NCBI GenBank assembly: GCA_031286285.1
Contig: JAITUN010000144.1
Location: forward strand, 1 to 41,562
DNA length: 41,562 bases
Direction: 5' to 3'
From: Bacteroidales bacterium
GTDB lineage: Bacteria > Bacteroidota > Bacteroidia > Bacteroidales > WCHB1-69
The position numbers and the translations under genes were made by a program. Each line of letters starts with the position of its first letter. Position 1 is the first letter of the stretch. The notes under the pieces were generated by a model. It saw only the letters and a list, made by a program, of their open reading frames with translations. It was not told the origin of the DNA and ran no database searches. Shown piece by piece: positions 1 through 7,991 of this stretch.

Positions 1-479
1 CCATCTTAACAAAAACCTCTCCCGAAATAAAAAAGGTGGATCTGAAATATTTGACTACCGGTGGCGCATCCGGGAACGGAATTAGGAGAGATGAGAAGGT
101 GCTCAAGGCATCTGTTTCTTTGAATAATAGTAAAACCGTTTTACTTTTGGAAACCAAAGGGGGCAGAGATTCTGTCAAAGAGGAATCTCAAAAAGAGGAT
201 ATTTCCCAATACTATAATCATACCCAAGACCGTTTGGTAACCCCTGCCGATATTATTGTTTTTATTAAAACATTTTATTTTGAGAATGTTGCGTTAAAAG
301 ATGAGATTGAAAACATCACCATCAAACGTGAAGCAGATCTGATTGCTATAACAGTTCATTTGAAAATAGACAGTTTTTTAAATAAAGGAGATAAGAGTGA
401 ACTATTGGCAAAAATATTGGAAAATAAAATATCGTTGCGGAGTTCAGGGGTTTTGCCTTTTGTGGTGGAGATATTATAA
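1..479 (+). CDS. T6SS baseplate subunit, TssF-like (5' end outside window)
   Basis: The reading frame is open to the left edge, so only the C-terminal ~158 residues are present; a GTG at 36 is probably internal. The tail carries an RLVTPADI segment followed by alternating beta/alpha sequence ending in VVEIL. This resembles the C-terminal region of TssF-type baseplate proteins of Bacteroidota T6SS, where an R-x-V-T-x-x-D-I motif is usual. The assignment rests on remembered family patterns and on the T6SS genes about 18 kb downstream on the same strand. Alternatives are another J-like baseplate protein or an unrelated protein. It is convergent with the thioredoxin gene, and the 62-bp gap shows no clear terminator. 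Confidence 0.45.
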   Translation, partial: ILTKTSPEIKKVDLKYLTTGGASGNGIRRDEKVLKASVSLNNSKTVLLLETKGGRDSVKEESQKEDISQYYNHTQDRLVTPADIIVFIKTFYFENVALKDEIENITIKREADLIAITVHLKIDSFLNKGDKSELLAKILENKISLRSSGVLPFVVEIL

Positions 480-541
480 GTTTTTATAACCAAAATTTAT
501 TTCCCTGAGCAGGCGTGAAAACTACGTCTCTCCTATATTTT

Positions 542-2241
542 TTACTCAAACAGCTCTTTCAGTGCGTTTTCCAATGCTGCGCCGCGGAGGTTTTTGGCAA
601 TGATTCGCCCATCTTTTCCAATTAAAAAGGTGGCAGGAATCGCAGTAATGCCATAAATTTTAGCAGCTTGTGATTGCCAATACCCTAAATCGCTCACATG
701 GTTGGGCCAAACCAATCCATCGGTCTCAATGGCTTTTACCCAACTCGTTTTGTCTCTATCCAAAGACACACTATATACATCAAATCCTTTGTCGTGATAT
801 TTTTGATAGGTTTTTACTACATTCGGGTTTTCCTGTCGGCAAGGACGACACCACGATGCCCAAAAATCTAATAATACGACCTTTCCTCTTAAATCTGAAA
901 GCTTCATTATTTTACCTTCCGGATTTTCAAAAGCCAAATCGGGAGCCATAGCGCCAACCGAAGTAGCATTTGCAGGAGACATCTCTTTCTTATAACGCTC
1001 CGCTACAATAGGTTGTTCCGGATATTTTTCATACAATGCCTTAATTACCTCCTGGTGTAACTCTGCGTTTTTGTCTTTTGGAAAATGATCTAAGAAAAGA
1101 AGCACGGCAAGATCCGATTTATTTGCTAATATGTAATTTATCACTGCCTTATTCCGTTTCTCATTTTCCGTGTTAAAAAGTGTTTGGTATTTGTTTACCA
1201 TAGTAGAAACATTGCGCTGAGCCTCTTGTAATGTATATTGTCCAAATCCATTTCCCACTCTTGCATAATTCGACAAATTTTCAGCTATTTCTTTTACATT
1301 GGAACACATTTTTGAAAGATTGATAATTTTTGCTGCAAGAATCTCTTTTTCTTTTTTCTTGTTTGCTAAATCATTCATTTGCAAGCTATCACGGAAATAT
1401 AAAAAGGCTTCTATCTGAGTAATTAAATCGGAAAAAGAATTTTTCATCTTTTCATTGCGCTGCTCTAACAGGTCTAAATATTTGTCCACACTTGATACAT
1501 AAAAACTCTCAAATTTACTATTTCTATTGCTTTTAAAATCATAGAAAAGATTCATACTTTGTATATAGTTAGAATACTTTGTATAGTTAGTAGAGATATC
1601 TTTTATCAGGTTTGAGCTTGCATAAATAAAAACATCTATAGTTTTTGGATCCGGTTTTTCTTTAATAAGTTTCGAATTTACATAAAGTTGTAAAGAATCG
1701 GTGCTTTTTGCCACCAACAAACAATAGGCGTCGGCTTCTGTATTGGCATCAAAGAAAGGTTTGAATTGCGATTGAAATTCGTTGAAAAACTGTACATCCT
1801 TATCAACTTGTAAGGCATTACTTATACTGTCGAAAACATTTTGAATAGCTACAATCATATCTGTAGCCGTTTTAAAAATTTCAAGGCTGGGAGAGCCTTT
1901 TACAGATTTAATGGAAGTCAGTTTTTTAGCATCAAGCACCAATTCAATATTTTGATTGGGCGACAGACACATCATTATTTGATTTCCATCATCAAAAACA
2001 AGACGATAAAGATCTGTTTTCGGAATATTGGCAGTGAGTTTAAAAGTTCCGTTTTGATTAACCTGTGCATTGCCAAAAGAAACACCGTCGTCTTTATATA
2101 ACAACTGTAGATCAACTTGAGTAAAATTGTTGTTTTCAATAGTCCCTGTAAGGGTTGTTTTTTGCGCAAAAACAGTTGTGATACTAATAATTAGAATAAG
2201 AGTAAAAATGAATTTTGAATTTTGGATTTTGGATTGTTCAT
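542..2241 (-). CDS. TlpA/ResA-like thioredoxin with DUF4369-type N-terminus; start out of frame (possible phase-off)
   Basis: Envelope thiol-disulfide oxidoreductase. The C-terminal ~135 residues form a TlpA/ResA thioredoxin fold with active site WCRPC (about 837-855) and the cis-Pro region AIPATFLIG. The N-terminal part resembles the DUF4369 domain usually fused to such proteins in Bacteroidota. The frame is open from 2248 to the stop at 542 and encodes a good signal peptide (KFIFTLILIISITTVFAQ) at about 2215-2162, but has no ATG/GTG/TTG ahead of it. The only ATG (2241-2239, A-rich leader) is one base out of frame and stops after 16 codons (MNNPKSKIQNSFLLLF). A TTG at 2104 would drop the signal peptide. 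The mismatch falls within a heptamer array (2211-2238), so repeat slippage is the simplest explanation; sequencing error is also possible. Confidence 0.85.
2211..2238. repeat. Heptamer array at the start of the thioredoxin gene
   Basis: Plus strand reads AATTTTG, AATTTTG, GATTTTG, then a degenerate GATTGTT; on the coding strand these are AAATCCA/AAATTCA-type words. The same word family forms the arrays at 24766-24835 and 27300-27368. The array lies between the ATG at 2241 and the signal-peptide codons. Adding one 7-base unit would make the distance a multiple of three. Confidence 0.8.
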
Positions 2242-2312
2242 ACTTTTTTTATTTAGCAAAAAAACAGAGAGAATTGAATAAACAGATATTAATAACGGCA
2301 GAACACTATTAA

Positions 2313-2424
2313 TTATTTGGTTACCTCAATTTTTTTAGCATCTGTTCTTTCACCGTTAACATAAAGCACATAATAAGAAAAAGTTTGAGGCGCTATTTTT
2401 TCAATTTGATTAGTATTGAGGATT
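2313..2424 (-). pseudogene. Relic of the 3' end of a protein gene
   Basis: A 36-codon frame bounded by stops and lacking a start codon. It reads KIILNTNQIEKIAPQTFSYY, then VLYVNGERTDAKKIEVTK and stop. The peptide looks like a genuine C-terminus (beta-rich, charged, ending in VTK) and unlike random AT-rich translation. It sits between two leftward genes with no upstream body, so I read it as the tail left after deletion or recombination. The parent family is not identified. Confidence 0.4.
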
Positions 2425-2489
2425 ATTTTTTAACCGCAGAGGCGCAAAGATTTAACGCACCACTACTAATAAAACTATTTAAATGAATA

Positions 2490-4019
2490 TTAATACTTAA
2501 TAATTTTTTTCGTAATTGGTCCTCTTTCCGTCGCTATCCGCACAAAATAGATTCCTGCGTGTAATTCCGAAATATCAATTGAGTAGTGAGTAGTGAGTAG
2601 TGAGTAGTGAGTAGTGATGGTACGTCCATAAACATCAAAAATCTCAACACCCATAACTCGTAACTCGTAACTCGTAACTTGTAACTCCCCTGTAGTAGGA
2701 TTTGGAAAAACCACTATCCCATCCTCAAACTCCTTAATACCAAGATCAATCGTTTCTTCTACGTGATTTGATGAATCCGACACACAGCCCTCTTTATAAT
2801 AGGTTCTTATATAATATTCATAATCTCCATTCGGCAGATTTTCATCTAAATAGGTTGTATCAGCAAGCAAGGTGTTGGTTATTCGTAAATTATTTCTATA
2901 AACATGATAACCTCTAATGAATGAATTATCGGCTGAATTAGACCATTGTAATAGAACTGAATTTGGATTTACCATTTTTGAATCTAAATATGAACTATTA
3001 TCACATATTACTTCCTCATATTTATAGTCTTTTGTAATATCGTGGCAAAAAGTTGCTTCCAAAGTCTCTCCATAATCTCTGTAATACTCAATACACATTT
3101 TCAGGTACCAACCCAATGGGTTATAATCATCTATGTATGAAGTATTAATAATATAAAAAACGCCCGGTTCTCTATCCGACATAAATACAGGCATATTTAT
3201 GTAACTATTATAGGGATCGTAAACTTCACTAATGTAAGCATGCCGAAAGGTGTACCCTGTGTCTGCGCTAAAAGATACTTTAAAAGTCCAATCCGGAAAC
3301 CATGAGCTAATATATACCTCGCCCGGTATCCCACCACGGTAAACGTCGGGAAAAACTCCACTGATTAGACCAAACATAAATTGACTGTCTATTGGTATTT
3401 CAATGTATGATTTATATAAATCGTACGTATGGTATAATATTCCATCATAACCGTTATAAGTAGATCCTGCAAAGATTTCTTTTTCTTCCCATCCAAATTC
3501 ACCTTGAGATCCAATACCTCCCTCAACACTAATAAAAGTTGTACCATAATCTGTACTTTTTAATGGACCGCTTCTGTAAATCATTCCTTCATAATTTGTC
3601 GAGAAATAATTTACAGAACCAATGTTTTTTTCCCTAAGCGTCCAATTTTTCCCATAATCGAAGCTTACCCAAAGCGCTGTATGTGTGTAACTGTTTTTGG
3701 TAAATGTTTGTCTGTTATAAATCGCTCCGGGAGTTGCATCGGCAAGAATGTAATCAGGGGTAATTACATATTCGGGGTTGTCTGAGAGATAGAGGGAGCT
3801 ACATTGAACCGTCAATTTTTTTCCGTTCTCTGTTAATCGGTAAAGAGCAGTGCGTACAGTGTCATAAGTAACATAGTTCCAAACATCTCCAATGCCGTAC
3901 CATAATCCGGTAAAGTAGAGTTCTCCGGGTTCTGCGCCGCGGGCAATGCCACGGTTTTGGGCATGAGAAAGAGTGTTTAAGAAGACAAAAAATGCAGCAA
4001 AAAGTACTGTTTTTCTCAT
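2490..4019 (-). CDS. T9SS-secreted protein with fibronectin-III-like domain and type A sorting domain
   Basis: 509 residues. It has a signal peptide (MRKTVLFAAFFVFLNTLSHA), then about 300 residues rich in W, Y and G with recurring 'DYGKNW', 'STDYGTTF' and 'SFSADTGYTF' phrases, as in BNR/sialidase-type beta-propeller (sortilin-like) proteins. A fibronectin-III-like module (VLLQWSNSADNSFIRGYHVYR) follows. The C-terminus is a Por/type IX secretion sorting domain: VVFPNPTTGEL, VEIFDVYGR, AGIYFVRI and final KKIIKY. Two heptamer arrays are translated within the sorting domain as LQVTSYELRV and THYSLLTTHYS. A TATATTTG box lies 26 bp upstream. Predicted to be exported to the cell surface or medium; substrate unknown. 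Confidence 0.85.
   Translation of the reverse strand: MRKTVLFAAFFVFLNTLSHAQNRGIARGAEPGELYFTGLWYGIGDVWNYVTYDTVRTALYRLTENGKKLTVQCSSLYLSDNPEYVITPDYILADATPGAIYNRQTFTKNSYTHTALWVSFDYGKNWTLREKNIGSVNYFSTNYEGMIYRSGPLKSTDYGTTFISVEGGIGSQGEFGWEEKEIFAGSTYNGYDGILYHTYDLYKSYIEIPIDSQFMFGLISGVFPDVYRGGIPGEVYISSWFPDWTFKVSFSADTGYTFRHAYISEVYDPYNSYINMPVFMSDREPGVFYIINTSYIDDYNPLGWYLKMCIEYYRDYGETLEATFCHDITKDYKYEEVICDNSSYLDSKMVNPNSVLLQWSNSADNSFIRGYHVYRNNLRITNTLLADTTYLDENLPNGDYEYYIRTYYKEGCVSDSSNHVEETIDLGIKEFEDGIVVFPNPTTGELQVTSYELRVMGVEIFDVYGRTITTHYSLLTTHYSIDISELHAGIYFVRIATERGPITKKIIKY
2581..2617. repeat. (GAGTAGT)5 heptamer array inside a T9SS sorting domain
   Basis: Five perfect GAGTAGT units plus two bases. The minus strand is coding here, so the word is read as ACTACTC. 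Because 7 is coprime to 3, every frame gives the same seven-residue cycle T-T-H-Y-S-L-L without stops. The array occupies the linker after VYGR of the sorting domain. Confidence 0.95.
2654..2687. repeat. TAACTCG/TAACTTG heptamer array inside a T9SS sorting domain
   Basis: Three perfect TAACTCG units, one TAACTTG and a partial sixth-base copy. Translated on the minus strand as the linker after PNPTTGE (ELQVTSYELRV). The equivalent position in the two M28 peptidases carries the related word ACTTGTA. Confidence 0.95.
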
Positions 4020-4044
4020 AATTTTTTATTTTTAAATAACCGTG

Positions 4045-4052
4045 CAAATATA
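4045..4052 (-). promoter_or_regulatory. -7 box (TATATTTG) for the T9SS-secreted protein gene
   Basis: Matches the Bacteroidota sigma-ABfr -7 consensus TAnnTTTG on the minus strand, 26 bp before the start codon at 4019. A TTTG further upstream (about 4067-4070) is a loose -33 candidate. Confidence 0.45.
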
Positions 4053-4203
4053 ATTGTTTGAATATGCAAAAATATATTATTTTGCAATGTTTTAAAAAAA
4101 TAAAAAAAATGAAATATCCATGAGTTTTAAAATAATAACACATCAACCGCAATGAATCTGACGCATGGATGTAGAAAAAATGGATAATGAATGATACTGC
4201 TAC

Positions 4204-4241
4204 CCATCGGGCTGAAAGCCCGAAATAATTCAGCCCGATGG
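4204..4241. repeat. GC-rich nested inverted repeat (REP-like hairpin)
   Basis: A perfect 13-bp inverted repeat: CCATCGGGCTGAA at 4204-4216 pairs with TTCAGCCCGATGG at 4229-4241. The left arm also holds a smaller alternative hairpin, GGGCT-GAA-AGCCC (4209-4221). It is much more GC-rich than its surroundings and lies between the pyrI stop and the start of the secreted-protein gene, both leftward. It may be a repetitive extragenic palindrome that also ends pyrBI transcription; there is no T-run. Confidence 0.75.
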
Positions 4242-4279
4242 CAACGCCTCGGGGGAACGAAACAAAACACCTCAATACC

Positions 4280-4711
4280 CTATATCGTATGCGGTATCAC
4301 AATATCATCACAATAGTCGCATCTGTAAGATCGTTTTTCGGGGTCAACCAAATGGAAAACATGATCGGCATAGCCCTCTACGGAGGTAACGCAACGCGGG
4401 TTTTTACACTGAATTACATTAACCACTTTTTCAGGAACTTTAAGTTTCACCTTTTTCACAATTGCTCCGTTTTCTATCACATTAATAGTAATATCAGGAT
4501 TTATTAATCCCAGAAAGTCCACATCCAAATCAATTTCGTTATTAATTTTAATGATATCTTTTCTGTTCATTTTTTCACTGTAGGCGTTAATAATTAATGC
4601 CACCGTGTAGTCGGCTTTGTCTAACTTCAAGTATCTAAACAACTTCATTCCGAATCCTGCGGGGATATGGTCAATAACAATTCCTTTTTCTATACTGGTA
4701 ATTTGTAGCAT
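4280..4711 (-). CDS. pyrI: Aspartate carbamoyltransferase regulatory chain
   Basis: 143 residues, close to the usual ~150. The N-terminal half is the allosteric nucleotide-binding domain (starting LQITSIEKGIVIDHIPAGFGMKLFRYL). The C-terminal half is the zinc domain with Cys102, Cys107, Cys131 and Cys134 (CKNPRC...CDYC), which contacts the catalytic chain. It lies 11 bp downstream of pyrB on the same strand and is surely co-transcribed. Known role: confers CTP/ATP control on the PyrB catalytic trimers in the first committed step of pyrimidine synthesis. Confidence 0.96.
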   Translation of the reverse strand: MLQITSIEKGIVIDHIPAGFGMKLFRYLKLDKADYTVALIINAYSEKMNRKDIIKINNEIDLDVDFLGLINPDITINVIENGAIVKKVKLKVPEKVVNVIQCKNPRCVTSVEGYADHVFHLVDPEKRSYRCDYCDDIVIPHTI

Positions 4712-4722
4712 AATTTTTTGGA

Positions 4723-5649
4723 TTAAAAGATTCCTAAAAGTTTTAATATCAAAGCCATTCTCACATACATTCCATTTTTTGCCTGTTGGAAATATTGTGC
4801 GCGGGGGTCATCGTCCACCTCAATACTGATTTCGTTCACTCTGGGTAGCGGGTGCAAAATGTAGGTTTCAGCGCCGGCATGTTTCATTTTTTCCTTATCT
4901 AAAATAAAACGGTCTTTCAGTCTGATGTAGTCCTCTTCATTAAAGAACCGTTCTCGTTGCACACGGGTCATGTACAAGAAATCCATCTCTTTCATGTAGG
5001 GTTCCATTTTTTCTGCCTCCACACAGGGGATATTGTTTTTCTTGATAACCTCTTCTCTAATATATTCGGGAACGCGGAGTTCTTCCGGTGAGATAAGAAC
5101 CAACCGAACTCCTTCGTATTTGCTTAAAAATTTGATAAATGAGTGTACTGTTCGTCCGAATTTCAAGTCGCCGCAAAATCCATACACTTTGTTTTCCACA
5201 TTTCCTTTCAGGAGTTCCACCGTAAGGATGTCGGTTAGTGTTTGTGTGGGATGTTGGTGTCCTCCATCTCCTGCATTAATCAGCGGCATTGTTTTAAGCC
5301 ATTGACTTGCCACGCGGGGGGCTCCTTCTTTGGGATGGCGCATTACGGCAATATCTGCATAACACTCAATGGTGCGAATGGTATCTGCGATACTTTCGCC
5401 TTTCGCCACAGAACTTGAGTTAGGCTCGGAGAATCCGATGATAGCGCCGCCCAAGCGCAACATTGCCGCTTCAAAACTAAAGCGTGTTCGGGTACTGGGT
5501 TCATAAAAAAGAGTTGCTAAAATTTTACCTTCGCAACTCTTCTTATACTTTTCAGGGTTCTTCACAACCTGGTGTGCCAGGTCGAACAATTCGCGAAACT
5601 CGTCGCGTGAAAAATCTGATGGATCAATTAAGTGTCTGCCTTTTAACAA
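4723..5649 (-). CDS. pyrB: Aspartate carbamoyltransferase catalytic chain
   Basis: Condenses carbamoyl phosphate with aspartate. Motifs: carbamoyl-phosphate loop [22 protein letters not shown] and [10 protein letters not shown] place the start at the TTG at 5649 (LLKGRHLID), giving 308 residues, close to E. coli PyrB (~311). A perfect AGGAGG lies six bases ahead of it, and a TACTTTTG promoter box at 5683-5690 puts the transcript start at about 5676. A longer frame beginning at a TTG at 5685 would start inside the promoter. Operon with pyrI; divergent from tsaD. Confidence 0.96.
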   Translation of the reverse strand: MLKGRHLIDPSDFSRDEFRELFDLAHQVVKNPEKYKKSCEGKILATLFYEPSTRTRFSFEAAMLRLGGAIIGFSEPNSSSVAKGESIADTIRTIECYADIAVMRHPKEGAPRVASQWLKTMPLINAGDGGHQHPTQTLTDILTVELLKGNVENKVYGFCGDLKFGRTVHSFIKFLSKYEGVRLVLISPEELRVPEYIREEVIKKNNIPCVEAEKMEPYMKEMDFLYMTRVQRERFFNEEDYIRLKDRFILDKEKMKHAGAETYILHPLPRVNEISIEVDDDPRAQYFQQAKNGMYVRMALILKLLGIF

Positions 5650-5652
5650 AAT

Positions 5653-5661
5653 AAACCTCCT
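5653..5661 (-). promoter_or_regulatory. Shine-Dalgarno deciding the pyrB start
   Basis: AGGAGG on the minus strand followed by TTTATT and TTG (5649). Strong Shine-Dalgarno sequences are uncommon in Bacteroidota, so this one is informative for choosing the TTG start. Confidence 0.7.
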
Positions 5662-5682
5662 GTTTTTTTTAAATTTTGTCGG

Positions 5683-5690
5683 CAAAAGTA
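5683..5690 (-). promoter_or_regulatory. -7 box (TACTTTTG) of pyrBI
   Basis: Exact TAnnTTTG match on the minus strand, 34 bp before the preferred pyrB TTG start. The same TACTTTTGCCG string occurs ahead of the M28 peptidase gene (14616-14623). No convincing -33 box is visible because the upstream stretch is a T/A homopolymer run. Confidence 0.65.
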
Positions 5691-5810
5691 ACTTTTTTTT
5701 TTTTTTATTACGGACTCATGTTTTTTGGGTTATTTTTTTTTGTAATAGTCTACCTTATCAAAGTATTATAATGCAAAATACCAAGGCACTCAATTATTCA
5801 TATAAAACCA

Positions 5811-5818
5811 TACTTTTG
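5811..5818 (+). promoter_or_regulatory. -7 box (TACTTTTG) of tsaD
   Basis: Exact TAnnTTTG match on the plus strand, 24 bp before the tsaD ATG. It belongs to the divergent pyrB/tsaD intergenic region. Confidence 0.6.
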
Positions 5819-5841
5819 CAGTTACTCTAAATAATAAAAAA

Positions 5842-6873
5842 ATGACCTCACATCCATATATTCTAGGTATTGAATCTTCTTGTGACGACACCTCTGCTGC
5901 AGTAATTAGCGGCACGAAAATTTTGTCGAATGTGATTGCAGGGCAGAAGATTCATGCTGAATATGGAGGCGTAGTCCCGGAATTGGCGTCGCGGGCGCAC
6001 CAACAAAACATTATTCCGGTAGTGGACACCGCGTTGAAAAGAGCAGGAATTAGAAAAGAACAAATATCAGCAATTGCTTACACGAACGGACCCGGTTTGC
6101 TCGGCTCGCTGCTGGTAGGAAGTTCTTTTGCCAAAGGGCTGGCATTATGTCTAAATATTCCACTAATTGTGGTTGACCATTTGCAAGCACATGTTTTGGC
6201 AAATTTTTTAGACACTAATGAAAAAAAAAATAAACCTGAGTTTCCTTTTTTGTGCTTGACTGCTTCGGGAGGACACACACAGTTAATGATGGTACATGAC
6301 TATTTTAATATGGAAATCTTAGGAAAAACAATTGACGATGCTGCCGGCGAAGCCTTTGACAAAGCTGCCAAAATATTGGGACTTCCCTACCCCGGTGGAC
6401 CTGAAATAGACAAACTTGCACGACAAGGCAATCCCAAAAGGTTTATTTTTTCTATGGCGAAGATGAAAGAACTTAATTTTAGTTTTAGCGGGTTAAAAAC
6501 GTCATTTCTCTATTTTGTTCGGGACCGATTGAAAGAGAATCCCAATTTTATTGAAGAAAACCTGAACGATTTAGCAGCTTCTATACAGTATCACATCATC
6601 AAATCGCTCGCCGAGAAAATGGAAAAGGCATTGAAAACATACAAATGCACAAATTTTGCATTGTCCGGAGGGGTTGCCGCAAACTCCGAATTAAGAGAAA
6701 AGATGTTGGAATTAGCTGAGAAATACAACGTTCAGGCAACCATCCCGCCGATACCGTTGACAACAGATAACGCTGCAATGATTGCCTGCTGCGGATATTT
6801 TAAGTATTTACAAAAAGAGTACACAACTTTGGAAGTGGCGCCCTATTCTAGCCCTAAGATTTTTCCAAATTAA
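5842..6873 (+). CDS. tsaD: tRNA N6-threonylcarbamoyladenosine synthase, TsaD
   Basis: 343 residues, usual length for the Kae1/TsaD family. N-terminal ASKHA motif GIESSCDDTSAAV; metal-binding His113 and His117 in DHLQAH; TASGGHTQL; C-terminal LSGGVAANSELR and TTDNAAMIA. Transfers the threonylcarbamoyl group from threonylcarbamoyl-AMP to A37 of ANN-decoding tRNAs, together with TsaB and TsaE (not in this window). Essential and cytoplasmic in most bacteria. The start follows an A-rich leader 24 bp after a TAnnTTTG box. Confidence 0.97.
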   Translation: MTSHPYILGIESSCDDTSAAVISGTKILSNVIAGQKIHAEYGGVVPELASRAHQQNIIPVVDTALKRAGIRKEQISAIAYTNGPGLLGSLLVGSSFAKGLALCLNIPLIVVDHLQAHVLANFLDTNEKKNKPEFPFLCLTASGGHTQLMMVHDYFNMEILGKTIDDAAGEAFDKAAKILGLPYPGGPEIDKLARQGNPKRFIFSMAKMKELNFSFSGLKTSFLYFVRDRLKENPNFIEENLNDLAASIQYHIIKSLAEKMEKALKTYKCTNFALSGGVAANSELREKMLELAEKYNVQATIPPIPLTTDNAAMIACCGYFKYLQKEYTTLEVAPYSSPKIFPN

Positions 6874-6876
6874 CTC

Positions 6877-6920
6877 AGAATAAAAATAGACTTTCGACTT
6901 TTGATAACTTTTTTTATTCT
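6877..6920. terminator. Possible weak hairpin after tsaD
   Basis: A perfect but AT-only inverted repeat, AGAATAAAAA (6877-6886) with TTTTTATTCT (6911-6920), directly after the tsaD stop. The loop is 24 nt and no separate T-run follows, so termination is uncertain. Confidence 0.3.
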
Positions 6921-6985
6921 CTACAAGAAAAAGAACAAAAAACCGTTATATTCTATTGAATTTTTTTACAGTATAATTTTACTTT

Positions 6986-7990
6986 ATGGAACAACTTTAC
7001 AAAATAGGTATCACCCAAGGCGATTTTAATGGCATTAGTTATGAAGTGATTATGAAAGCGCTTTCGGATCCAAAAATTACTGAAATCTGCACCCCAATTA
7101 TTTATGGTTTGGCAAAAGTATCAAGCTATTATAGAAAAACTTTGGAAATGAATGAGTTTGCTTTTCAGTTTGTGAAAAACGCCCAGCAAACCTCACCAAA
7201 AAAACCTAATTTAATTAATCTCAATGATGATGAAGTAAAAATTGCAGTCGGGGAAAGCTCCGAAATTGCCGGAAAAATGGCAGAATTAGCGCTGACTACA
7301 GCTTGCACCGACTTAAAAAACAAATCTATTGATGCCATTGTTACTGCGCCGGTCAATAAATTCAATATGCAATCGCCCTCCTTTAAATATGAAGGACACA
7401 CCGAATTTTTCAGCGACCAATTTAATGCGAAAGATACGATGATGATTATGGTTACAGAAATTCTTAAAGTAGGATTTGTTACTAACCATACTGCTATTAA
7501 TGAAACCGGAAAACTATTAACCACAGAGTTAATATTAAAGAAAATTAAGATACTTAACAATTCTTTGATTAAAGATTTTTTGAGTACTAATCCTAAAATT
7601 GCAGTCCTTGCTTTCAATCCCCATGCAGGAGATAAGGGGCTTTTTGGAAATGAAGAAAAGAATATTTTAGAGCCTGCAATTAAAGAAGCGTTTGAACAAA
7701 ATATTAATGCTTTTGGTCCTTTTCCTGCTGACGGCTTTTTTGCTTCCGGACAATACACGCAATTTGATGCTGTTTTGGCTATGTATCACGATCAAGGAAT
7801 GATCCCTTTCAAATTATTGGCTCAAGAAAGCGGTGTGAATTTTACCGCCGGTTTACCTATTGTGAGAACCTCTCCGGCACACGGTACAGGATACGATATT
7901 GCAGGAAAAAATATAGCCTCGCCTGACGCTATGAGAAATGCTATCTATTGGGCAATAGATATATTAAACAACAGAAAAGCAAACTGTTAA
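6986..7990 (+). CDS. pdxA: 4-hydroxythreonine-4-phosphate dehydrogenase
   Basis: 334 residues, normal for PdxA. Motifs: DAIVTAPVNKFNM, the metal-binding His in EGHTEFF, FNPHAGDKGLFGNEE, the second metal-ligand segment MYHDQGMIPFK and the C-terminal RTSPAHGTGYDIAGKN. Oxidises 4-phospho-hydroxy-threonine in the DXP-independent branch of pyridoxal-phosphate synthesis. The next gene, which includes a PLP-dependent alanine racemase domain, starts 1 bp after its stop, so the two are co-transcribed. Confidence 0.96.
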   Translation: MEQLYKIGITQGDFNGISYEVIMKALSDPKITEICTPIIYGLAKVSSYYRKTLEMNEFAFQFVKNAQQTSPKKPNLINLNDDEVKIAVGESSEIAGKMAELALTTACTDLKNKSIDAIVTAPVNKFNMQSPSFKYEGHTEFFSDQFNAKDTMMIMVTEILKVGFVTNHTAINETGKLLTTELILKKIKILNNSLIKDFLSTNPKIAVLAFNPHAGDKGLFGNEEKNILEPAIKEAFEQNINAFGPFPADGFFASGQYTQFDAVLAMYHDQGMIPFKLLAQESGVNFTAGLPIVRTSPAHGTGYDIAGKNIASPDAMRNAIYWAIDILNNRKANC

Positions 7991-7991
7991 T

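Noticed and set aside
3862-4275. 137-codon frame across the start of the T9SS-secreted gene
   Set aside because: A shadow frame with aromatic low-complexity translation that overlaps the real signal peptide and the palindrome.
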